Origin: Galeopsis tetrahit
Lineage: Eukaryota; Streptophyta; Magnoliopsida; Lamiales; Lamiaceae
Direction: 5' to 3'
Length of the DNA stretch: 64,000 nt
NCBI GenBank assembly: GCA_963675135.1
Contig: OY776123.1
Location: 19,995,840-20,059,839, forward strand
The position numbers were made by a program, and so were the translations under genes. The notes beneath the pieces are model-generated. The model saw nothing but the letters and a program-made list of their open reading frames with translations, did not search any database and was not told the DNA's origin. Within the stretch, counting starts at the first letter, position 1. Each line of letters begins with the position of its first letter. Shown piece by piece: positions 55,362-64,000 of the stretch.

Positions 55362-57657
55362 TTAGTTTTTGGTTGCAAAACAAATTACCACAACTCTACG
55401 TTTCAAAAGATGCAGAAAATAACAAAACCGTTTTGTGTCAATCTGAATCATCCCTCTAAATACCTATTTATTTACTATATGAATTATAAGCAAGAAAACA
55501 TAGTACACAGAAATATTATTCTATATCTATATATCATCAAAACATAAATCATTCAGAACATGCGAAAGTTACTATTTAAAGCAAAATAATTTACTTACTA
55601 ATGGTTCACAAATAAGTCCGTCGAAAACTGATCCACATGCTGTCCACAAGTTGCAAGAATGGCAAGGATATATGATGCTCCCTTTGTAAATATCAATGGC
55701 TTTCACGAGATATTATGCATCAAGAAGGGCAATGTTCTTTTCAAATCTTAGTTGAACCCCAAAGCAGATTCTCTCAAATTTCTTGACTTCATCATTACCT
55801 TTTGCATCGGTGATCTTTCAGTCGTCTGAGAAGAGATTTCTGCACATCCCAACTTATCCTTCATGTTATTCTCTACAATCTCCAATTTCTTCCTTTCGAC
55901 AAGCCATTGCAGCGCACTGCATATAATGCTTATGGTTTTTCTCCCGTCCCCACAATAACCAATTAAAATAATATTACAGTGACACTTTTAATCAACAAAA
56001 TACAGTTGTGATTATCCCACTTATCGTTGAAAGCAATAGAACTTAGAACTTGATAAGACCTTCGAGGAAATTAGCCGACGTACCAATCAATTTGACTGAA
56101 AAAGTGTTTATACTTTTAGAGCTAAAAATAATAAATAATATTAGAAGCATTGATGTATTTAACTTGAAAAGAAATATGATATACTCGTATTGTTGACGAA
56201 TAAAGAGGGTGTGTACACCTTAACCCAAGATTGTCAATATAGAATGACTAAACTTGTTCAAAATGCAGTTAAAATGACAGAATGTGATCAAAGCTTCAAC
56301 TTCAGGGAGACATACTCTACAGAAAATGCAAAACTATGTTAAAAATCAATAAATTCAATTCTTGTTTACTTGTACTAACCCAAAATTTCACCTTTATTCC
56401 ACATTTCAAATTATTCAAGTGGCCGACAAATGAAATACTGATATTCAGATACTCACTACAACGAATGGATCACTGAAAACACTAAAGTTTAAAAATAATA
56501 CTTGAAGTCTATCTAACAAAGGTTCGTCCGTCAAGCTAAAACTCGAAGTTCAACCAGATTCTCATGCATAATAAGTATACACAGATAAACACAAGTACTA
56601 CATTATATTGCTTTCTTCTAGTTTAATTGTATAAATTCAAATGACCCACTCCAAATAATTCCCAAATAATTGTCAAATGCAAATGATCCAAATTCTAAAG
56701 TTTCTGGTAATTCTAGTTCAATATTAATTAAATTGACATAAGCACGTGTGCCTATTTATTTATAAATCTCCCTATTCCAGAAACAAGTTTTTCAATGAAG
56801 AGCAATGCTATTTTGCCCCATTAATTGTCCTGCAGCAACAATCTTCAAAAGAAAAGGCAATACTTTTGGTGCACTCTACTTTAAAATTAAATAGCATTAA
56901 GTAATTTAAAGATGACATTGCCAAACCAATAAATCTCATGACAGAATTTCATCACTAACCTTCCAATTTAGTAAAATTCTACTAATTTAGGGGACAGGAA
57001 CAGTAAAATTCCAGAATCAAAACCTTTAGGTTGAAAAAACCCTCATAAATCAGAAAAAATAAAATAAAATGAAATGGAATTTGAACGAGCTGCAGTAGCA
57101 TGGGAGCAGTATGCCAAGAAAAAGTTTCAGGATTCAAGAAAATCAAGCACCAAACATGAGAGAAGAAAACAAAAGATAGAGACAACTTTTAAGAACTTCT
57201 CATGCCTAATGCCAAACCTGTAGAGAGACGGCCTTTTGTTGCCAGTTTCAAGGGCGCCTAAAAAGAGGAGCGGAAGTGGAGCGGCGGAGCGAAGTAGACA
57301 GAATTGGGGATTGAAAAATTAATAAATTGAGAACAAAAATTGGGAATACGTTGATGAATGTGGACTGTATATTGGCGTCCCGCCTCTTTCATTTGGCGGG
57401 CTGTATTTTGGCGTCCCGCCTCTTTTTTTTTTTTTTTTTTTTTAACTAGCCCTAAAATATTAATTATGATACATTTTATTCCTTCCATTTAAAAAATATT
57501 AATTTATATTAATACCCTTAATTAATTATTTTAAAATAATACATAAGACTTTAAGACTATTATATATAAAAATTATTTTTAATATATTTTATGGAAAATT
57601 AGAAAAAAACATACTTAATTATCATTGAAAAATGCAAAACACCAATTAAATTACAAA
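55362..57657. other. Non-repetitive DNA, possible old gene debris
   Basis: No convincing ORF. The minus strand at ~55690-55930 is less AT-rich and reads ALQWLVERKKLEIVENNMKD, and 57185-57300 also looks exon-like (FLGALETGNKRPSLYRF). I do not recognise either; they could be exons or decay products of the gene whose LRR tail lies at 55181. A GGCGTCCCGCCTCTTT phrase is repeated at ~57373 and ~57408, followed by a T-run. Confidence 0.35.
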
Positions 57658-57773
57658 AGACAAAGTGGGATAGCTCAAGTGGTTAGAGCACCACTACCTA
57701 GGCTTTAGATCCTGGGTTCGAGTCATGGGAAGGGGAAAAGGGATGGGTATTTAATTTAATTCAAAAAAAAAAA
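57658..57773 (+). mobile_element. tRNA-derived SINE, copy 2
   Basis: GACAAAGTGGGATAGCTCAA start, box A-like and box B (GGTTCGAGTC) as in copy 1, body GGGAAGGGGAAAAGGG, then TTTAATTTAATTC and an A12-13 tail. A perfect 17-bp target duplication ACCAATTAAATTACAAA lies at 57641-57657 and 57774-57790. Opposite orientation to the copy at 11733-11835. Confidence 0.9.
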
Positions 57774-57910
57774 ACCAATTAAATTACAAATGAAATGAAG
57801 AGTCAAAACGACATTTATATTGAATTGGAGGGAGATGGGGAGTATCATTTTCTATAAACTGTGTAAATTTTATCGTATATCAAAATGGCTAAATATAAAA
57901 ACGGTGTTTC

Positions 57911-58880
57911 TGTAGACAAGCAAAATTCAATTAATTTGGGCCTCCAAAGTCCAACAAATCAAGTCGGACCCCTAAAGCCCAACAAATCCAGTCGGGTCTC
58001 TGAAGTCCAATAAATTAAGACGGGCCTCTAAAGTCCAATAAATCAAATCGGGTCCAAATCTGGTATTTTGAGCCCAAAAGGCATTCTTAGCCCATCAAAC
58101 AATTCAAAAATTTGAATTAAAAGCCCTAACCACTTGCACAAATATCTCTAGGCCTACACCTATAAATAGAGGCCTCATTTCATTCATTTTGATCATCAAC
58201 AAAAGGAGAAGCATTCAAGGCTCTAAAATTCTCTGCAGAGATTTTAGAGTGTTCTTCAGCAAGCGGAGGAGCTCCAAAGGCGTTCTTCGTGCAAAGCGGC
58301 GAGAAGCAGCGTTCGAGTGGAGATCAAGGTGCTAAGCCCCTTCGATTCGGCGTTTCTTCAAGGCGTTCTTCGTGCAAAGCGGCAAGAAGTAGTGTTCGAG
58401 TGGAGATCAAGGTGCTAAACCTCTTCAATTCAGCGTTTCTTCAAAGTTCTTCGTGGATCTTCATTGGAAAAGTCCCAATAAGTCCCGAAAAAGTCCCGAA
58501 AAGTCCTGAAAAGTCCCGAAAATCAAACGTTTAATCCAAAATACGGCATCAAGCCTTTGGATTAACGTTACAAAGTCCCAAATTCAAGAACGATCTTCAA
58601 CGACGTTCATCCAAAAAGTCCCTAAATTCGGCATTTAATCCAAAATACGGTGCTAAACCTTTGGATTAACGTTATAAAAGCCCCAAATACAAGATCGGAA
58701 AGGATTCGGCTGCGGATCCAGCTCCAAAAGCTCAAGAAATCCAAGTGAAGTTCAAGAAGAGAGAATCAGAGGAACAAATTAGAGATTGTAACCCGCAATA
58801 TTCATCGGTTTAATCCGAAATTAAATAAAATTGTTCGCATTTTTGCGTTTTTATATTTAATTCACGAATTTGTGTTTACA
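57911..58880 (+). repeat. Solo LTR (970 bp) with GTTTC target duplication
   Basis: TGTAGACAAGCAAAATTC at the start and TTTGTGTTTACA at the end; GTTTC flanks at 57906-57910 and 58881-58885. A TATA box CCTATAAATAGAGGCC lies at ~58160. Internal repeats: an ~84-bp unit twice from ~58276 (GGCGTTCTTCGTGCAAAGCG), AAGTCCCGAAA phrases at 58473-58520, and a TTTGGATTAACGTTA phrase twice. No internal region. Confidence 0.88.
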
Positions 58881-58885
58881 GTTTC

Positions 58886-59430
58886 AATTTTATATATAAG
58901 TCATATTTTCCTTTAAAATATGATTAAATTGAAATCCACAAGTTCACTAGTCAACCAGTAAATGAAATTCATTTCGTATAAGTTTTTACTAGACACCTAC
59001 ATTACGTGTCTAGTGTCCAATATATAGTATGATAACACTGGTTGCAAAATCTAAAGTTCGAGAAGTTAAGTTTTTTAAATTAGAATAAAAATATCAAACT
59101 ACATTAGCTCACCTTGTATTCAACTCGATTAATACTCATTTGAGCTCGACTTAGTAAATTATAAAAAAAAAAGTTTAAACATAACTTTCAAAACACGATA
59201 CTATTTTAAATAAGTTTGGACAATTATGAACTTTAGTGGATATTTCCCACATTTTCATATTCGTATTTTTACTGTTGATGTTCATTGTAATAAATTTAGT
59301 CAATAAAAATAATACTACAAAGATAATACGTTTTAATGAAATAACTAATAACTATTTAAAAATACACAAAAAAATTCAACTCGATTGCACAGTACAACTA
59401 GTCTAAATATATTGGGTTGGTCTGCTATGG
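58886..59430. other. AT-rich DNA, nothing recognised
   Basis: No frame or element boundary was seen. Confidence 0.5.
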
Positions 59431-59646
59431 ACTCGAGTGCATGTTGTGCACTCTAGTCCATGTTGCACTTTTCAGTTTTACTAACTTACACTTTTTGGTA
59501 AATGATGTTGCACTTTTTAATTATTAAACTGTATAATAATATTTTTAATCATAGTGACTTACACTTTTTAGTAATATTGTGTTTTACTTTTCAGTTTAAT
59601 AACATATATTTTTCTTTAAATTAGGGTGCACAATATGCACTCGAGT
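59431..59646. mobile_element. Short TIR element (216 bp) related to the 16.5-22.8 kb element
   Basis: Inverted ends ACTCGAGTGCATGTTGTGCA (left) and, reverse-complemented, ACTCGAGTGCATATTGTGCA (right) match at 20 of 21 positions. The interior has two to three units of the GTTGCACTTTTCAGTT / ACTTACACTTTTT minisatellite found at 21891-22526. No clear target duplication. Confidence 0.65.
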
Positions 59647-60215
59647 GCATTGCACATTACGAACAAAGGGGTATCTTAAAAAGAGAGTTTTGTGTGTATT
59701 ATTACAGTAGCAATACACTTCTATTTAAGAAAATGACAAAAAAGTTTACAGGTTGACACGGGATTAAATGATTTTTTTCACAAAATTGTATAAAAACAAA
59801 CAAAAAATCTCACTATTAGATCTGTATTACTATAAAAAAAAAATGTGTATTATTGTAAACACAAATATGTACTTATAGTAACACATACCTAATAACGAGT
59901 TTTTAAATTGGTGTTATGCCATTTGTTTTGAAAGATCATCTTGACCTGCATTTTTCTGTCTATTTTTTAATTTATGCTAATATTACATAATTTTTTATCA
60001 TTTTTAAAATATTAAAAATATCCCTATTTTATTCTTTTCATGTTAATTAAAATATTTTAATTTACCAATTATTAACAAAATTTTCAAATTTTGTTTTAAA
60101 AAACATAAATCCTAATTTAGGGCGGTATTTTAATTTACTTATAGAAAAACCTAAAAAAAAAAAAAAACATAAAAGGAAAATATATCACTCTCCCGTCTCC
60201 ATCATTTTTTTCTCA

Positions 60216-60476
60216 TTGAACATCCGCAGCCTCCAAACCCAATTTTCAGCCCTAGGATCCCAATTTAGGAACTGCGAATCTGAGAAATGGAAGCAATCAA
60301 CATCCGCAATGGAAACACTCGCCTCTCACCGGAGGCGGTCTGGGTTATGTAGGTGCGAATTTGTCGTTCAATACCATGAGCAAGGAGATGTACGATATAT
60401 TGAGAAGCATGGTGCCAAATGGAAGATTCGCTGTCAACTGAGATTCGCTGTCAACATGAAGGGTGAATTTCTTTAA
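60216..60476 (+). CDS. Hypothetical 86-codon frame, possibly an exon
   Basis: A GC-richer island (60190-60540) follows a poly-A-rich stretch. An open frame from 60216 encodes CEFVVQYHEQGDVRYIEKHG and ends KGEFL; I do not recognise it. Another frame from ATG 60288 reads MEAINIRNGNTRLSPEAVWVM. A following GT-rich boundary near 60520 could be a donor site. This may be the first exon of a transcript or a decayed gene piece. No domain is visible. Confidence 0.25.
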   Translation: MNIRSLQTQFSALGSQFRNCESEKWKQSTSAMETLASHRRRSGLCRCEFVVQYHEQGDVRYIEKHGAKWKIRCQLRFAVNMKGEFL

Positions 60477-60539
60477 TAAGCCGTCTCTTCAGGTTATGAA
60501 CTGAGAATCGTCTAAGAAGAGTTGTAAGTTTTTTTTTTT

Positions 60540-63350
60540 TTTCTTAGTTGTAGTTCATTCACGTTTTTGTCAACTGAGGTGGATATTTAATCCACCTTCA
60601 GCAGCAGTTTTAGTTATCAAAGTAGTATTCAGTTTTCAAAATGCCTTTTCCCCAATTTCTTCTTCTTAATGAAAGACGGTGTTCTTAAGATTACAAATAA
60701 TGTAAGATTTGGCAACGGGTACTGCTGTAGTAGATTAAACGATGAATTTTGGTAGCCAGTTATTGATAACACGTAAAGTCACTACCAAATGCCAATTTAC
60801 TTGCAAAAAGACAGATCTATATAGTTCTTTTGCATTCAATATTTCAAATACTTTTTTTGGTCTAGGAATTTAAGACATGGTTAGTGGGTATCCTAGCATT
60901 GCAACTTGCAAGCCACTATTTTAGCAGGTCTTGCATTGGGCAATTCCAAGCGTGTTTTTCCTATTCTTTTAACCAATCTGGTAAAACTGGGCCAACTCTC
61001 TTCACTTGTAAATTAGCTGATTGTAAGCTTTAAAAGTGGTGACTTATGTACGTGTATGTGCTAATTTATCATGGCATGCTTAGCAACCTTTTTGTCTCAG
61101 CCTAAATCTGATTCTAGCTACACACCTGTGGATGGGAGTAAACTTTGTAAACTGAAAGAGAATAGTTTCAATGGTGATGCCAATTCTTTTAGATATCAAT
61201 CATCACCTGAGGACTGAGGAGGAGGTTAAAAGAATCAAAATCATCGCTTGTGGCCCCCAAGTGGTTGATGACTCTAATATCTGTCCTTGATTAGTAAGCA
61301 TCGATCATAAATGGAATGTCTACGTCGAAACAGTATTCCTACCTAGAACTAATTAAAAGAACACAAGAAGTTGTAGGTAAAGCCTTCTGATTGACTGCTA
61401 GCACTAAGAGTTCAATCTTTTTTTGTTTAAGCTTCATCGACATTTTTTCATTATAGTAGCCAAGGTATTTATTTATCATTTTCATGTGTTGGGTGGGGGT
61501 GGGGGTGGGTGATTAGATGTGGTGCTTATTACACCTTAAACATGAATCCTAATATTTAAGTGAATGAGCACCTAGATGTTTGGGTGGTATTCTTTTCAAT
61601 TAGGAAAAGGGTTTGAGTTATATTTTGAATGAAGAACATGTTTTTTCTACTTGTGTTAAGCCAAGTAATACAACTTGATTCAACATCAAACCATCATGTG
61701 TGCTTTGAATTACATGTTTGTAGAGTGAATATATAGGACTTGTATTTTAAAATATTCTAATTAATTGAGTTACCTGTCCTGGTATTTTTCTTTTCATGCA
61801 CTTCGAGTTATTTGGTTTAGGTTTCAAGTTGACAAACTTGAAAATATTTATGTTCCCTAGTAGAAGAGACTCTACCGTATTGTGTGTATCTGTGAATTCT
61901 AAGCTCTTTTTGTACTTTTGAAGCATTATTCTAGTGTTTTAGATGATGAGCTAACTAAGGATGAGCTGCAATCTACATTACTTTTTTTTTCTTTTTCCTT
62001 CTGGTCAATGATGGTAGAAGTTATTTAGTCAACTACTTCCTATTTTTTCTCATTACCCTTCCCCCCTCCCCCGGCAATCATCAGGAACTAAATGTCAGGA
62101 GCACAAAATAATTTATTGTGTAGTAGGAAGATTAAATATTATTAGGGACTTCTGTGGTGGTATTATAAATGAAATTACCTTGAAATCACTAGGCTACAAA
62201 AGGAGCTTTCTCTTCCCATTCTCTCTGTTGTTGCCCAACGCCCGGCCTGTTGGCTGACAAGTAGTCTTAACGCAGTGATATGTTGGTATATTTTTCACTC
62301 TTTTTATTACCGCCCAAATTTTATTATTGCCATGCTCTTGACCGACCATTTTGTGACTCCTTATACATCTTTTGTTCTACTGAATATCTCTTGGGGCTTT
62401 CCTTGTTGTACTTCTTATCCTTCTTCTATTGCTGCTCTCTTCTTTGCAGTAGGCCTGAATGACTTGTTCACTTATGGGCCCAGGAGAGCTTAACTTCCTT
62501 GTGTCTATAACCTGTGGAATGCAAGCTCAATCACAGACATAGTAAATGATCCTATGTGCTAATATGTATAGAGAGATATACAAACATGTATATTGTATTA
62601 TAAATAATATGAATATTAACAATTTCATTTTCACCTTAACAATAGAACAATAAATGAAATTATATGCTGCTTTTCTTTCCTGCTTTTTGTTTATTTCAAT
62701 GTATATTATCTCAAATTATTACTTGTTTCCTTTGATTTGTCAGTTACTTGTCAATTTATCTTTAACCATCCTTTATGTGTGTGTTTGATTTCTTTTTAAT
62801 CCACTTTATGTGCATGTTTCACTAGTTGAGTGACAAGCTTTATGTGGTTTCATGAACATCTAGCACCTTCTAATTATTAGAATTACTACACTGAGTGATC
62901 CTTTTTTTTTTTTCCGCCTATATCTGTGTAGAATAATGTTCTATGACAGAGTAGGACATACTTTCTTATTATATAATCATTTGCAGGACGTAGAGGCCTA
63001 CCGTAAAGGATGCAAGTTCAAATTATGCTAACAAGGTTTGGGGTGTCGCCTGTTAAAGCAGAAGCACAAGGCTACATACTATGTGGAGCACAGAAATAAA
63101 ACATAGCAGAGCTAGCCTTTTCTTTATTTTCTGTTTTTTTTTTTTTTTAATTTATAACTTGAATAAGTTTGTTCATTTTGACTTTGTGGACAATTTAGTT
63201 CATTACATTTATTATCTTATTATGCAAATTCAATTTATGTTTTTTAATTTATTAACCGATGTAAATATTTATTTATTGTAATTTAGTAATTGAATTAATT
63301 TATCATAATAATTTTTTAGTCAATTATAAATTTATTTAATTAATACAGGT
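60540..63350. other. Long unassigned region, intron-like
   Basis: T-rich, with pyrimidine tracts and few long frames, resembling plant intron or non-coding transcript sequence. A GGGTGGGGGTGGGGG run lies at ~61492-61510 and a C-run at ~62058. Frames at 62275-62493 look like chance. No LTR, TIR or conserved protein was recognised. Confidence 0.4.
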
Positions 63351-63354
63351 ATTT

Positions 63355-64000
63355 GACATTTTATGTGACGATTCTCATCTTCATCACTGAACAAAATTTT
63401 ATTATGACAAAGATGTTTGGTCACCATTTTCACATCTTTTAATGACATCAAAAAATTTGGTCACTAAAGTTTTATTATTGATAACGAAATGTGTTGTCAT
63501 TATATCTATATGTATAGTGACGATCAAATTTTAGTCATTTTAGTGTAGTTTTTTCATGACGAAAAATTAGATATATGACAAAAATATGTTGTCTCTATAC
63601 CAAAACTTTTAGTGATAATTATCATCTTCGTCACTAAATATCATAATATAGTGACAAAAATAATTTGTCATCATTTTCACATCATTTAGTGACAATAAAA
63701 AAATTGTTGCTAAATCATACTCTTTAGTGACGAGTGTTGTTGTCATTATATATACACATATAAAACAACGAACAATATTTTGTCACGAAAGAATTATTTT
63801 TTCGCGACAAATTATATAAATATGACGAAATAGTTAATCTAAATGTGACAGAAAATGACGTCACTAAATTTTTTTAATGTTAGTAATATATGGACAATCG
63901 TCACAAAAAGTTATTTTTTTAGTGACGATAAATCAAACCGTCATGTAAAATTTGACGTTTAGTGACGAAATATCATAATAAGTGACGAAATTTTGATGCC
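63355..64000. mobile_element. CACTA-like subterminal repeat region (runs off right edge)
   Basis: Dense, alternating copies of TTTAGTGACGA / TCGTCACTAAA-type phrases at intervals of 20-60 bp throughout, with both orientations mixed. Such arrays are typical of the subterminal regions of CACTA or long-TIR elements. The terminus itself is outside the window, so the class is uncertain. Confidence 0.5.

Noticed and set aside
62275..62493. 72-aa ORF as a gene
   Set aside because: Hydrophobic, T-rich, no domain, two overlapping frames equally open; resembles intron sequence.

Overview
This window looks like a gene-poor, transposon-rich stretch of a eudicot plant chromosome. It is AT-rich, has an intron-containing germin-like protein gene, and is packed with nested Copia, Gypsy, hAT, CACTA, MULE-like, MITE and SINE sequences with plant-type primer-binding sites. 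The species cannot be fixed from the sequence. Nothing resembles bacterial organisation.

Layout, left to right. 1-1704: 5' LTR and gag start of a minus-strand Copia element that runs off the left edge. 2470-11640: a decayed plus-strand Copia (LTR, PBS, gag with stops), split by a young gag-only LTR element that forms a tandem LTR-gag-LTR-gag-LTR array (4753-11261) inside a single GTCAT target duplication. A Tourist-like MITE sits in the third LTR. 11733-11835: a tRNA-derived SINE. 11882-15719: a Copia element with intact ends but most of gag deleted and a pol frameshift. 16189-16478: a Stowaway-like MITE. 16527-22843: a MULE-like element with a ~45-bp minisatellite, split by a near-intact Copia (16745-21645). 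25061-26506: a 1.4-kb deletion-derived Copia. 28045-28992: the one convincing host gene, a two-exon germin-like protein (GLP). 29370-29988: a CACTA-type non-autonomous element. 30155-33379: a Copia relic split by a solo LTR. 33622-35590: a duplicated ~385-bp segment flanking a Copia gag relic. 37015-37924: a long-TIR element.

38243-55180 is the most complex block. A minus-strand Gypsy relic is interrupted in gag by a ~6.8-kb hAT transposon (41789-48617, TSD CCCCCAAG/CCCCCAAT). The hAT carries two head-to-head genes, a BED/RNase-H-like/dimerisation-domain transposase on the minus strand and a BED-finger-only small protein on the plus strand. They share a bidirectional promoter whose two arms are inverted copies and whose centre has nine AACGG/CCGTT cores. 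A solo LTR and a CACTA relic lie inside the hAT. A ~5.45-kb segment from inside the solo LTR to beyond the Gypsy gag start was then tandemly duplicated, giving a second transposase/BED pair and a partial third unit.

55181-64000 holds a small LRR-gene fragment, a second SINE, a complete solo LTR (57911-58880), a 216-bp TIR element, a stretch of unassigned possibly transcribed DNA, and CACTA-like subterminal repeats at the right edge.

Apart from the GLP gene, nearly everything coding belongs to mobile elements. The elements interact mainly by nesting and by recombination between LTRs, which explains the tandem arrays, the solo LTRs and the gag-only element. The hAT promoter architecture and the gag-only tandem array are the most promising novelties.
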